A stretch of 64,000 nt of DNA from Shouchella shacheensis (lineage in GTDB: Bacteria > Bacillota > Bacilli > Bacillales > Bacillaceae_D), in assembly GCF_001484965.1 (NCBI RefSeq), contig NZ_LLYY01000010.1:100239-164238 (forward strand), given 5' to 3'. Below, piece after piece: positions 17,957 to 27,256 of the stretch. Position numbers and translations under genes: made by a program. The notes below the pieces were generated by a model that was not told the DNA's origin, searched no databases, and was given only the letters and a program-made list of their open reading frames with translations. Within the stretch, counting starts at the first letter, position 1. Every line of letters starts with the position of its first letter.

Positions 17957-18586
17957 GTGCGTAAATGGATAATTGGACTGCTTGCCATGCTGCTTGTGCT
18001 TGTCGCAGCTGTTGTATTATTGTTTGAGCAAAATGCTACGTTTAGACAAGGGATGTATAAAACCCTCATTGCAGAAAACCAAATTCCCGAAGCGTATGTC
18101 CCCATCTATCAGGAAGCGTCCGATGAATACGAAATCCCGTGGGAGCTTCTCGCCTCGGTCCATCGCGTGGAAACGATCTTTTCCACTATGGACCCGCTTG
18201 AAAGTCCCGTTGGCGCACTTGGCCACTTTCAGTTCATGCCAAGAACGTGGGTCGGCTGGACGCACCCTGGCGTGGACGAGATCGGCAATGTTGAAGAGGA
18301 CATCGATATTACGGATGTCACATTAATCGAGGAACATGAAGGGTATGGGACGGATGCCAAAGGGAACGGCAATGCAGACCCCTTTGACCTTGATGACTCT
18401 GCCTTTGCAGCCGCTCGTTACCTTTCAGAACACGGGGCAACAGACGGTGACCTTGAGGGAGCACTGTTTTCTTACAATCAAAGCCATGATTACGTGGAGG
18501 AAGTGATGAGTTATTACACCACTTACACGGACGAAGGCTACGAACTGGTCTCGATCCCTTTTCAGAATGAAGATGCAAAGTACTGA
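17957..18586 (+). CDS. membrane-anchored lytic transglycosylase (SLT fold)
   Basis: Peptidoglycan-cleaving enzyme of 209 residues held outside the membrane by one N-terminal helix (about 4-23). The lysozyme-like domain has SVHRVETIFS with the presumed catalytic Glu72, GALGHFQFMPRTW (goose-type/SLT substrate groove) and an ALFSYNQSHDYVEEVM helix with the Asn/Tyr signature. It starts at GTG, 10 bases after AAAGGA. A single gene with its own terminator; it may be involved in cell-wall turnover or assembly of an envelope machine. Confidence 0.85.
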   Translation: MRKWIIGLLAMLLVLVAAVVLLFEQNATFRQGMYKTLIAENQIPEAYVPIYQEASDEYEIPWELLASVHRVETIFSTMDPLESPVGALGHFQFMPRTWVGWTHPGVDEIGNVEEDIDITDVTLIEEHEGYGTDAKGNGNADPFDLDDSAFAAARYLSEHGATDGDLEGALFSYNQSHDYVEEVMSYYTTYTDEGYELVSIPFQNEDAKY

Positions 18587-18591
18587 ACTCA

Positions 18592-18629
18592 AAAAAGCTC
18601 ATGAGAGGGTGAATGCTCATGAGCTTTTT
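18592..18629 (+). terminator. terminator of the lytic transglycosylase gene
   Basis: GCTCATGAG (18597-18605) pairs with CTCATGAGC (18616-18624), flanked by an A-run before and TTTTT after. Confidence 0.9.
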
Positions 18630-18695
18630 CTACTTGAATGACTGATTCTCCCTGAGATGGTGGGATCTTACGGCTCGCTTTTCATCGTTTTCTGA

Positions 18696-18796
18696 TCTCT
18701 CACTCACATCCGACTCCTTCTCACGCACATTCCACACTCTCTCACGCATATCCGGCCTCTTCTTACTCAGATACAGCTTCTCTCACCGAAATAAAA
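18696..18796. repeat. degenerate 21-bp tandem repeat
   Basis: Four units, three of 21 bp and one of 20 bp, start at 18696, 18717, 18738 and 18759, with a partial fifth from 18779. Each begins with TCTCTCAC or a close variant and continues GCAYATCC. In the minus direction a unit reads like seven codons (x-x-D-V/M-R-E-R/K), but the frame is broken by stops and a 20-bp unit. It lies between two convergent genes and is not covered by any gene. Confidence 0.65.
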
Positions 18797-18826
18797 CCCT
18801 CAACCCACCAACAGGGCTTGAGGGTT
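18790..18826 (-). terminator. terminator of the small lipoprotein gene
   Basis: AACCCTCAA (18795-18803) pairs with TTGAGGGTT (18818-18826); read on the minus strand the stem is followed by TTTATTTC. Confidence 0.6.
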
Positions 18827-18878
18827 GCATACTTTGAATGCCGTGATCAAGGAAAGACGTCTCAGACCGCCCATTTCT

Positions 18879-19058
18879 TTAATCAGCCTTTGAAACATAA
18901 ACAGGATCTTCGGTCACTTGCTCCACTTCAAGGGGCTCTACGTAAGAGGAGGGGCGTTCTTGGTTCAATTTATTTCCGTGTTGCTCACGCTCAAATTGAC
19001 AAGCGCTTATTAAAAGTATAGGAACGATTATCGCAAACATGTACTTTCTTTTCCACAA
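18879..19058 (-). CDS. small lipoprotein, 59 aa
   Basis: A TTG start at 19058 with AGAGGTG 6 bases upstream gives a basic N-terminus (WKRKYM), a hydrophobic stretch and a lipobox ISAC (Cys about residue 20), then about 40 polar residues. A shorter ATG start at 19040 also preserves the lipobox. Function unknown. It stands downstream of the MFS exporter gene and has its own terminator. Confidence 0.6.
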   Translation of the reverse strand: MWKRKYMFAIIVPILLISACQFEREQHGNKLNQERPSSYVEPLEVEQVTEDPVYVSKAD

Positions 19059-19132
19059 AAACCCCACCTCTTTTCCCCGGTCAATTTGTAAATAGTGTAG
19101 CAAATGAACTCCTGATTGAAAAGCAAAAATTA

Positions 19133-20305
19133 CTATCTCCTCACCCATGGAATCGCGACCAAGAGCAGAAGCAAAGCAGCCAGCTGATAGACGGTGGACA
19201 GCGACGTATAATCGAGAAGCAGAAACGAGGCTAGAGGACCGACCGCAGCGCCAAGATCAGAGGCCATCGTATGCTTGGTCATCACTACTATCTTATCGTC
19301 AGAGGCGGCCAGATCGGTAGCATTCGTATCAACCGTCGTGATAAACGCGGTCGAGACGAGTTGGAACACAAGGAGTAGCACAAGTAACCACCCAAAGCTG
19401 ACCGGCAATGAAAGCATGACAAACAGCGTCGCAAGTGAACCCAAGCTGAGAAGAAGAGCCAAACGGCGTGAGGTCGCGTTGACTAAGTAACGCCCAACAA
19501 ACGGTGCTAAAAATGGGTCCCACCCCCACCGAATGGCTTGAATGATGCCTGCGATGGTGGCGGCTCCTACGACCGACGATGGTTGTTCTCTCTCAGCAAT
19601 CAGCGGCGAGAGGGTCGTCGCAAACAAGCCAAATACAACAAATCCGCTCGCTGCACTTGAAAGAAAGATTCGTCCGCTCTTCGTCGCTCCTGTTGCTTTA
19701 AACGCCTGCTTGAAGCTTTTTTCCTTTGGATCCACCGTTCTGCTCTCCCCACTGATATAGCCTATGGCGAGCGGAAAACCACATAAGGCAAGCAATGCAA
19801 ACGCAATAGAAGCAAAGGCAAGAGAGATTGATTCAATAAAGAAACTTCCGACAAGCATACCCACGAGGCCACCCAATCCCCAAAGCCCGTTGTAGAGGCC
19901 CACCAAGCGACCCCTGTTTTGCTCGGTCGACAATTCCGTGACAGTAATCGTTCCGCCGAGTCGAAGCAGAGCCCAGGCAACTCCCCACAAGCAGCGCGCT
20001 ATGAGCAAGAGGACAAAACTTTGCGCAAAGGCGTAAGAAAGAGTGGTAAGCGAGGCAAGCATAATCGCTATAAGGAAGCCTGCTTTTCTTGAATAGCGTT
20101 TATAAAAAAGGCCAATCAAAGGCGTAAGCGGCAAGCGAATAAAACGATTTGCGGAAAGCAAAACACCGACCTGCCAGATGGCGGTCAGCCCGAACTCTTG
20201 CCAGTACAGAGGCAAGGCAATTAATAACATCGCATCTCCTGCCAAGCACACCGCCGTAATTAAAGCGATGGCTTGAATCCGAGTTTTCGGGTTAACCGTT
20301 TGCAT
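19133..20305 (-). CDS. MFS efflux transporter
   Basis: Twelve-helix major facilitator, 390 residues, probably a drug or sugar exporter. The loop 2-3 region RFIRLPLTPLIGLFYKRYSRKAG and an ARCLWGVAWALLRLGG helix 4 are typical of the DHA1 group. Its start codon lies 14 bp inside the end of the upstream NTP pyrophosphatase gene, implying translational coupling. The SgrR-like regulator is transcribed divergently from the pair. In E. coli sgrR neighbours the sugar exporter setA, so this exporter may play a similar role; that is inference. Confidence 0.82.
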   Translation of the reverse strand: MQTVNPKTRIQAIALITAVCLAGDAMLLIALPLYWQEFGLTAIWQVGVLLSANRFIRLPLTPLIGLFYKRYSRKAGFLIAIMLASLTTLSYAFAQSFVLLLIARCLWGVAWALLRLGGTITVTELSTEQNRGRLVGLYNGLWGLGGLVGMLVGSFFIESISLAFASIAFALLALCGFPLAIGYISGESRTVDPKEKSFKQAFKATGATKSGRIFLSSAASGFVVFGLFATTLSPLIAEREQPSSVVGAATIAGIIQAIRWGWDPFLAPFVGRYLVNATSRRLALLLSLGSLATLFVMLSLPVSFGWLLVLLLVFQLVSTAFITTVDTNATDLAASDDKIVVMTKHTMASDLGAAVGPLASFLLLDYTSLSTVYQLAALLLLLVAIPWVRR

Positions 20306-20876
20306 TGAGCCATTCTTCGATTACAGATGTGGCTTGATAGAGAGCATCCGTTCGATGGTTCACTTGTTTTGCTTCCTCGTTGTCTTCGGACAGCGTACAT
20401 CCATTGCTGCGAAGAAAAATGCGCGTGTATCCTTCACTTTCCTTCCCTTTCATAGTCGCTTCGACCCAGCCATGCTGCTCGCCTCGACAAATCTTCTTCT
20501 CACCGTTTGGAAAATCAATTACGATCACACTGACAAAATAGGCTTGACGCTTGCTCATTGGCACCCCGTCCAGTTTCTGAATCAATGCTTTGGCTCGGTC
20601 ATCGTCCGTGCCTTCCATGAAACGAGCAGTCCTCACGCCAGGGAAACCGTCAAGCGCTGGGACGACAAGCCCAGAGTCTTCGCTCACGATAATAGCCTCT
20701 TCTTCGTTCCCTCTCGCTGCCGCTGCTTTTTTCTCGGCATTGCCGCAAAACGAGCTTTCGGTTTCTTCCACATCAACTGTTGCTCCCATAAACGAAAGAG
20801 CTACTGGTAGCGTTTGAAAATAAGAAACAAATGTGGATCGTTTCCGTTTGTTCGTTGTCGCAAGCACTAGCTTCAT
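20292..20876 (-). CDS. non-canonical purine NTP pyrophosphatase (RdgB/HAM1 family), divergent
   Basis: House-cleaning enzyme that hydrolyses ITP/XTP-like nucleotides to monophosphates. The 194-residue protein has TTNKRKRS (family T-x-N-x-x-K start) and SEDSGLVVPALDGFPGVRTARF (family EDSGL-x-x-x-AL-GxPG). The C-terminal NHRTDAL replaces the usual SHRxxA, so it looks like a divergent paralogue rather than the housekeeping copy. Start at 20876 with GGAGG 9 bases upstream. It overlaps the MFS gene. Confidence 0.8.
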   Translation of the reverse strand: MKLVLATTNKRKRSTFVSYFQTLPVALSFMGATVDVEETESSFCGNAEKKAAAARGNEEEAIIVSEDSGLVVPALDGFPGVRTARFMEGTDDDRAKALIQKLDGVPMSKRQAYFVSVIVIDFPNGEKKICRGEQHGWVEATMKGKESEGYTRIFLRSNGCTLSEDNEEAKQVNHRTDALYQATSVIEEWLNANG

Positions 20877-20978
20877 ATCCAATCCCCTCCCTTTCTCTAA
20901 CCTCCATTATCATCTAGGCAAAAGGGGAGAAAAAGGGTAAACTATTTTTATACTATCTCCCCTTTTAGGAGGATATGC

Positions 20979-22730
20979 ATGCATTTACTAGAACACTATG
21001 TTCAGCTCTGTCGCGGTTCTGACCAACCTCTTCGTCTCTCCTTTACACTGACGCTCGGGGAAGCGGCGGCATTCATGCAGGTCTCTCCCCGCCACGCAAA
21101 GATACTTCTTCGTGAAATGGAGACTGAGCGTTGGATCACAAGGCAACCAGGGCGGGGACGTGGCCATAAATCTACGTTAACCCTTCTTGCCGATGTCGAA
21201 CAGCTTATGTTTGAACATGCGCTTTCTTTAGCTCGCTATCACTCTCTTGACCAGGCGCTTTTCTTTTTGCAGTCGCAAAAAGGATCTGCGGAGGCACAAA
21301 AACGTTTTTGGTTTCACTTTTCAAGAGAAATAACTATCGATAAGGACAAGCAGGCGGATACGCTTCATTTCCCATCCTACCGCCCGCTCCCTACCCTCGA
21401 CCCAGCACAAACGAGTCGTAGAACGGAAAATCACATTATGCGCTATCTTTTTAACCGACTTTTGGAGTGGGATGGCGAAATAAATCGGTTTCGTCCAAGC
21501 TTGGCGCATGCCTGGGAGCATAATGAGGACGCGAGCGTTTGGACATTCTACCTTCGTAAAGGCGTTCTCTTTCATGATGGGCAGACCTTATCGGCAGAAG
21601 TTGTACGCGAAAGTCTATGCGCACATAAAAGAGGACATTCACCACATACCCCGGCTTATGTTCTCATCAAGGAGTTGCGCCCCCTCAGCAAGTTAACTCT
21701 TCAGATCAAGTGTAAGGGTCCCGCTTGGTGGCTTCCAGCCTTATTAACGACACAAGCTGGCTCAGTGATGCTTCGAACAGAAGCTGATACTGAAGCACTC
21801 CCCATAGGGACGGGCCCTTTCTCAGTGGATAAGAACACGAACCACCGCTTATCGCTCTCTGCCTTTGCCTCACATTTTCAAAGCCGTCCACAGCTCGATG
21901 GTGTGAAAATGTACTTTCATGAGCAGCTCTATGATAGCCAAGTCATCGATGAAAGCATTCTTGCGGACGAAGAATCAAGCAACAACTTTTACAACTACCG
22001 CCATGCTACCCATACAGGTGAAGCTTATTTACGCTTAAGCGAATTAGACGACGGCTGTAAGGTACTTACGCTGAACGGAAAGCGCGGTGCGGTTGCGACA
22101 GATCAAAAGTTGAGGCAAGCGATTTCACTTTTACTAGGCGGCCACTCTATGGTCCGAGAACTTGGAGGCATTCGTACAAAAGAGGCACGGTATCTCTACC
22201 GCTTTACAGAAGACGGTTCACTAAAGCCACGGGACTCCTCCCCTACTTCTTACAACTGTGGCGTTACGCTCACGCTTATAACTTATGCTGGCGCTGGCAA
22301 TGAAGCAGACGGGGCCTGGATATGTAAACGACTTTTGGCAGCTGGAATTTACATAGAGCTCCGCGTCGTCTCCTATGAAGAGTGGCTAACACCAGCCTGC
22401 GCAGATGCTGCCGACCTTCTTCTTTCAGAACAGCTAAGCCATGAAAATGAACTTTCCACCTACATCGGCGCTTTCTTCGATCGTGGCAACGCCACCTCTA
22501 GACAACTGCCGGACGAGCACAAGCAAAAGCTCGATCAACTTATGAAAACAAGCCCTTCAGAAGCCGTACTGCTTCAGCAATTGCAGGAAGTGGAGAAAGA
22601 ATTGAGAGAACGCTCATTTGTTCTGCCCCTATATCGGGTTCAGCAACTAGCGCTTTACCCTTCCTACTGCCGTGGCGTTCAGCTCAATGCCCTCGGCTGG
22701 CTTGATTATGCAAACGTTTGGTTTTGTTAG
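20979..22730 (+). CDS. SgrR-family transcriptional regulator with substrate-binding domain
   Basis: 583-residue regulator built from an N-terminal SgrR-type winged helix (about 20-75: LTLGEAAAFMQVSPRHAKILLREME followed by a basic wing) and a peptide/nickel-type (SBP_bac_5) periplasmic-binding-like domain that senses a small molecule in the cytosol. YLFNRLLEWDGEINRFRPSLAHAWE and VLFHDGQTLSAEVV are typical of that fold. AGGAGG is 6 bases before the ATG. It diverges from the pyrophosphatase/MFS pair over about 100 bp and probably controls it. Confidence 0.85.
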   Translation: MHLLEHYVQLCRGSDQPLRLSFTLTLGEAAAFMQVSPRHAKILLREMETERWITRQPGRGRGHKSTLTLLADVEQLMFEHALSLARYHSLDQALFFLQSQKGSAEAQKRFWFHFSREITIDKDKQADTLHFPSYRPLPTLDPAQTSRRTENHIMRYLFNRLLEWDGEINRFRPSLAHAWEHNEDASVWTFYLRKGVLFHDGQTLSAEVVRESLCAHKRGHSPHTPAYVLIKELRPLSKLTLQIKCKGPAWWLPALLTTQAGSVMLRTEADTEALPIGTGPFSVDKNTNHRLSLSAFASHFQSRPQLDGVKMYFHEQLYDSQVIDESILADEESSNNFYNYRHATHTGEAYLRLSELDDGCKVLTLNGKRGAVATDQKLRQAISLLLGGHSMVRELGGIRTKEARYLYRFTEDGSLKPRDSSPTSYNCGVTLTLITYAGAGNEADGAWICKRLLAAGIYIELRVVSYEEWLTPACADAADLLLSEQLSHENELSTYIGAFFDRGNATSRQLPDEHKQKLDQLMKTSPSEAVLLQQLQEVEKELRERSFVLPLYRVQQLALYPSYCRGVQLNALGWLDYANVWFC

Positions 22731-22851
22731 TGAAGTTTACAGCTAAGATTCGAAACCCTATGTAGAAAACGGATGTTCTATAAATGTGCTTACCCGTGAA
22801 ACAATGGGGAAAGCTTTGACCCTAAACACATTTGCATGTGTACGCTAAGAA

Positions 22852-22875
22852 CGCCCCAGCACGATCGCTGGGGCG
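22852..22875 (-). terminator. terminator downstream of the OsmC-like gene
   Basis: CGCCCCAGC / GCTGGGGCG, a 9-bp perfect stem with a 6-base loop; on the minus strand TTCTT follows. Confidence 0.65.
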
Positions 22876-22883
22876 CCTCCTCC

Positions 22884-23334
22884 CTATTCCTTCATCCGCA
22901 CGTTCGCCTCTGTATGAATCATGACATTTCCCGCTAAGGCTTTTGAAATCATGCACGACTGCTCTGCTTTTACCGCTAGTTTTTCTGCCTTGCTTACAAG
23001 GGCTGTTTCGCTGTCTGGCGCTAAAAGCACGCTTGGATAGTGGGAGATCGCTTGAAATGTAAACACATTATTGCTGACGTCCACTTCGGCCTCTGACTCT
23101 AGCGTCAGCGATTCCACCGGAATCTCCGCTCGCTCCAGCATCGCTGCATAGGTGATAAGAAAACACGTAGCCGAGGCACCGAGCAGCATTTCATCCGGGT
23201 TTGTTCCAACTCCAGGACCCCCCCACCGAAGCCGGGATGGAAATTTTCTCTTGGAGCCCGCCTGCCTCTATCCACCCCTCGCTGTTTCTCCCGCCAAACC
23301 ACTGAGCATCTAAATGAAAGAGATGCGTGCTCAT
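22884..23334 (-). pseudogene. OsmC-family peroxiredoxin, frameshifted
   Basis: Thiol-dependent organic hydroperoxide reductase family. Translation from the ATG at 23334 gives MSTHLFHLDAQWFGGR..., then runs through a G7 tract (23218-23224 on the plus strand as C7) into a wrong frame. Dropping one G restores VGGPGVGTNPDEMLLGASATCFL, the OsmC core with the resolving-region Cys, and the frame then continues to 22884 with the second Cys in AEQSCMISKAL. So this is one gene with a single-base insertion: a real pseudogene, a slipped-strand variable gene or a sequencing error. Its ATG overlaps the topB stop by 4 bases (ATGA). Confidence 0.85.
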
Positions 23335-25511
23335 TTCCTTCTTCCCTCCCTTTTGTTTTCGAATTCAAACGCCAGCTGCTTCTTCGTCTCGTCTTTCCAA
23401 ACGAGGCGTGCATTAAACGTTGATTTTCCTTTAAACCCGCGGATCGTATTCGTTTTTCCGCTTGCTAGCAGTTTTTTCGCATTGGCTTCGGTCAACTTTT
23501 TCTTTAAGATCATCGCCGGTAGGGTAAACGAGCAACCGTTTTCCTTATAGGACGAACAGCCGTAGAGCTTCCCTTTATGAACCACTTCTCCTCCGCAGAG
23601 CGGACAGATGCCTACGGGCCGTTTTGCTTTTTGGGGAGCGCTCTTGCCACCCCCTGTTGTGGTACTGCTAGGTACATAGGATGCGTCGGCTTTCCACGAG
23701 GCCGAAGCTTCTGTTGCGTCTACCACAAGCTTGGCGGCCAGCTTCTTGGATTGTTGCAAAAACACTGCTCCTGAAGCAGACCCTTGGCCAATTTCCTTTA
23801 AGCGCATTTCCCATCTCGCTGTCAGCTCCGGCGACGCTAACACTGAGTCCCCGAGAGCGCCAATCAAAACACGCGCTTTGGCGGTCGGTGCGACGCGGTG
23901 CTTCTCCAATTCAATATAGCGCAAGGCTTTCAACCGTTCAATGATCGAGGCCCGCGTGCTCTCTTCCCCGATGCCAGAGACGGCTTTTAACACATCGGCA
24001 ATCTCACTGTCTTCCTCGCCTCTGCCAGCGTTTTTCATCGCCGTGATCAACTCCCCCTCTGTATAGCGCTTTGGGGGCTCTGTGCTTCCTTCTTTAATCG
24101 TGACATCTGCGACTGTCCCGCGCATGCCTTTGGAAAGGTCAGGGATAGAAGCTTCCACCTTCTTTTCTTCCCCGTAGATAACCTTGCGCCAGCCCGCTGA
24201 CTTTAATTGTTTGCTTTTGCTATCGAAGCGGTGCCCCTCCGATACCGTTTGTACAAGCTTGTGGATCAAAATCGCCGGTTCCAAGTGGGCGGCAATCAGC
24301 GACTTTGCCACAAGATCATAGATATTGGCTTCATCGCCCCTAAGCCCTTGCCTGGAAGGAACTTTTTTCGTCGGCAAAATCGCGTGGTGATCACTAACTT
24401 TCCCTGGATTGACATAGCGTTTGTTCCCGACGAGTGTTGGCGGCTCTGTTGGCACATGCGCTTGATAAGCCTCAAGACTTGCGAGCTTCGCTAAGATGTC
24501 AGGGAACTGTGCCGCTTCTGCCTTTGTGACAAACGGGGAATCGGTCCGAGGATAAGTGATGTACTTTTTCTCGTACAGCTTTTGAAGCAGCTCCAACGTT
24601 TTCTTGGCTCCGTACTTAAAGCGCTTATTGGCCATAGCCTGCAGTGACGAGAGCGTGTAGAAAAACGGTGGGAGCTGACGCCTGTCCTCTTCTTTGACAA
24701 GTGTCACCTCTGCCTCTTTTGCTTTTACCGTCTTCGCTACTTGCTCGGCCGCTTCCTTTGATAGACGCGTCCCCTCCTCGGTTGTATACACGCCTTCATA
24801 AGTACGTCCCTCGATGTCAAACGTTGCGACCGCTTGATAGAACGTCTCCACTTGAAATTCTTCAATCACTATCTCACGTTTAACAATGAGGGCAAGCGTG
24901 GGCGTTTGGACGCGTCCCGTCGCAAACACTTCCCGGCCCCCGTGTTTTTGCTGGAGGAGAAGCGTATACGCCCGGCTTGTGTTCATGCCGACGAGCCAAT
25001 CTGCGTAGCTTCTGGCGAGTGCCTCCTCGTAAAGCGGCCGCGTCTTCTCGATTGGCAAAAGTCGTGCAAACGCCTCTTTGATCGCTTCTTTGGTCAAACT
25101 TTGCGCCCACAGCCTTTTCATCGGCTTTCGCACGCCACACATTTGGACAACAAGTTGGACAATCAGCTCTCCCTCACGTCCGGGATCCCCTGCGGCAATA
25201 ATGGATGTGACGTCTTTTCGCTTTAGCACGCTTTTGACCGCTTGGAACCGCTTCGTCTTGCCTGGGACCAGCTTATGACGAAACGTATCAGGCAGAATTG
25301 GGAGCGTGTTTAAACTCCAGCGCTTATATGTCGAATCCAGTTCATTCGGTTCCTTTAAAGCCACCAAATGACCGGCACACCAAACGATGACCGCTCCGCT
25401 TGGAAATGTCGAACACGGAGCAATGTCAATTTGATCGCGCTGTACTTTATGAGGGAAAGGCGCAGCGATGGCCTTCGCCTGACTCGCTTTTTCCGCTACG
25501 ATGGCTTCCAT
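23331..25511 (-). CDS. topB: DNA topoisomerase III
   Basis: Type IA topoisomerase, 726 residues, which decatenates DNA and resolves recombination intermediates. The TOPRIM domain has the N-terminal Glu (IVAEKASQAKAIA) and AAGDPGREGELI; the active-site Tyr lies in YITYPRTDSPF; and the C-terminus carries a Zn-ribbon (CPLCGG...CSSYKENGC). Length fits B. subtilis TopB. The ATG at 25511 lies 6 bases after AGAGGTG; the GTG at 25520 is inside the ribosome site. Confidence 0.95.
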   Translation of the reverse strand: MEAIVAEKASQAKAIAAPFPHKVQRDQIDIAPCSTFPSGAVIVWCAGHLVALKEPNELDSTYKRWSLNTLPILPDTFRHKLVPGKTKRFQAVKSVLKRKDVTSIIAAGDPGREGELIVQLVVQMCGVRKPMKRLWAQSLTKEAIKEAFARLLPIEKTRPLYEEALARSYADWLVGMNTSRAYTLLLQQKHGGREVFATGRVQTPTLALIVKREIVIEEFQVETFYQAVATFDIEGRTYEGVYTTEEGTRLSKEAAEQVAKTVKAKEAEVTLVKEEDRRQLPPFFYTLSSLQAMANKRFKYGAKKTLELLQKLYEKKYITYPRTDSPFVTKAEAAQFPDILAKLASLEAYQAHVPTEPPTLVGNKRYVNPGKVSDHHAILPTKKVPSRQGLRGDEANIYDLVAKSLIAAHLEPAILIHKLVQTVSEGHRFDSKSKQLKSAGWRKVIYGEEKKVEASIPDLSKGMRGTVADVTIKEGSTEPPKRYTEGELITAMKNAGRGEEDSEIADVLKAVSGIGEESTRASIIERLKALRYIELEKHRVAPTAKARVLIGALGDSVLASPELTARWEMRLKEIGQGSASGAVFLQQSKKLAAKLVVDATEASASWKADASYVPSSTTTGGGKSAPQKAKRPVGICPLCGGEVVHKGKLYGCSSYKENGCSFTLPAMILKKKLTEANAKKLLASGKTNTIRGFKGKSTFNARLVWKDETKKQLAFEFENKREGRRK

Positions 25512-25712
25512 AGTAATCACCTCTCCTCAATCATCTTTGTACCTAGTAGTATAGCATAAGAGCGAACAAACGTGCTAAAAAAGTTTCAGCTTCCTCGCCT
25601 TAGACATGAGAATACTCTTGTAAGATGTTCTTCCAAATTATTTCGACGTCAACAAAGGAATTTAGCAGCCTTTGTCTAATTATGTAGTAGCACGTAAAAA
25701 GGGGGATGTTTC

Positions 25713-27086
25713 ATGGAAGAATTTATAGAGTGGTTGGACAGCTTTTCTGGAGCGGCGAGCGGTTTCGTCTGGGGACTGCCTCTTATTATTTTGCTTGTGG
25801 GAAGTGGGGTTTTCCTGACCGTAAGGCTGATGTTCTTTTCGTTTCGTCAATTGCCTTATGCCTTACGAATCGCGTTTTCCAAAAATCCGGATAAAAACTC
25901 AAAAGGAGATATTTCACATTTTCAGGCACTAATGACTTCCTTGGCGGCCACTGTCGGGACGGGAAATGTTGCTGGTGTCGCCACGGCGGTTGCCGTCGGG
26001 GGACCGGGCGCAGTTTTTTGGATGTGGATTACCGCTCTTGTTGGAATGGCAACGAAATATTCAGAGGCCATTCTTGGTGTGATCTACCGTGAGGAGAATG
26101 CCAAAGGCGAAATGTCAGGCGGGCCGATGTACTATCTGGAAAAAGGATTGGGGCAAAAATGGCTCGGCGTTCTCTTTGCTTTATTTGCTGTCTTTGCAGC
26201 CATATTCGGTATCGGCAATATGGTACAGACAAATACAGCCGCAGGCGTGGCTCAAGATGTCTTCAACGTTCCAACATGGGTTACGGGTCTAGTGCTAGCC
26301 GTTCTTATTGGCCTTGTTATTCTTGGGGGCATTAAAAGCATTGGGAAAGTGAGCGGGGTTATCGTGCCTGTTATGATTATCTTCTACATATTTGCTGGTC
26401 TATTCATTATTATCTTCAATGTTGCGGAAGTCCCATCTGCATTTGCGCTAATTTTTACGGATGCCTTTACAGGACAAGCCGTCGCCGGTGGTGCAGTCGG
26501 CGCCGTTATCCAGATGGGCGTGGCCAGAGGATTATTCTCAAACGAAGCTGGTCTCGGGACAGGAGGGATCGCAGCAGCGGCTGCCAAGACGGACATTCCT
26601 GCCCGGCAAGCTGTCATCTCCATGACGCAGGTCTTCATCGATACGATCGTCGTCTGCACGATCACGGGGCTTGCGCTTGTTATTGCCGATCTGTACACAA
26701 GCGGAGCGGAAGGCGCTGGCTTAACTGCCCAGTCTTTTGGTTTGCTGCTTCCCGATTATTTGCACGGGGACATCATCGTCGCGACCACGTTGCTTTTCTT
26801 TATTTTTTCAACCGTTCTCGGGTGGGCTTACTTCGGAGAGAAATGCTTCACCTACCTCTTCGGCGATTCAATGACGGTTCTCTACCGCATCATTTTTGTA
26901 TTCGCCGCATTTTTCGGTTCTATTCTTACGCTTGACATCGTCTGGAACTTTGGAGACATCTTCAACGGACTTATGGCGATTCCAAACTTAATCGGAGTTC
27001 TTCTCCTGTCCGGTGTTGTCGTCAAAGAGACGAAGCGCTTTAACGAAAAACGAATGCTTGAAAAGAAGGAAGGCAAGATCTGGTGA
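25713..27086 (+). CDS. sodium:alanine/glycine symporter (AGCS family)
   Basis: Na+-coupled amino acid importer of 457 residues with about 10-11 membrane helices. Family marks are ALMTSLAATVGTGNVAGVATAVAVGGPGAVFWMW, SGGPMYYLEKGLG and RGLFSNEAGLGTGGIAAAAA. GGGGG is 7 bases before the ATG. A single gene with its own terminator. It could carry alanine, glycine or, as reported for B. subtilis AlsT, glutamine; the sequence does not decide. Confidence 0.93.
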   Translation: MEEFIEWLDSFSGAASGFVWGLPLIILLVGSGVFLTVRLMFFSFRQLPYALRIAFSKNPDKNSKGDISHFQALMTSLAATVGTGNVAGVATAVAVGGPGAVFWMWITALVGMATKYSEAILGVIYREENAKGEMSGGPMYYLEKGLGQKWLGVLFALFAVFAAIFGIGNMVQTNTAAGVAQDVFNVPTWVTGLVLAVLIGLVILGGIKSIGKVSGVIVPVMIIFYIFAGLFIIIFNVAEVPSAFALIFTDAFTGQAVAGGAVGAVIQMGVARGLFSNEAGLGTGGIAAAAAKTDIPARQAVISMTQVFIDTIVVCTITGLALVIADLYTSGAEGAGLTAQSFGLLLPDYLHGDIIVATTLLFFIFSTVLGWAYFGEKCFTYLFGDSMTVLYRIIFVFAAFFGSILTLDIVWNFGDIFNGLMAIPNLIGVLLLSGVVVKETKRFNEKRMLEKKEGKIW

Positions 27087-27092
27087 GAACGA

Positions 27093-27124
27093 ACGCCCTT
27101 GAAATGATCAAGGGCGTCTTTTTC
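27093..27124 (+). terminator. terminator of the symporter gene
   Basis: CGCCCTTGA (27094-27102) and TCAAGGGCG (27108-27116) with a 5-base loop, followed by TCTTTTTC. Confidence 0.9.
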
Positions 27125-27256
27125 ATCAAACGCAACTTGGTAAAAAAGCGATAACCACCTTTTATCTCCTTCCATTCAAAATCGCGATTATTCACCCTCG
27201 TTCTCATAAGGTATAATACTAACAAACGAAGCCCTCATCTTGAAAGGAGCGATAAT

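Noticed and set aside
23105..23413. 102-codon minus-strand frame over the OsmC gene
   Set aside because: Third frame with no protein-like signature; the OsmC frame with a one-base shift explains the DNA.
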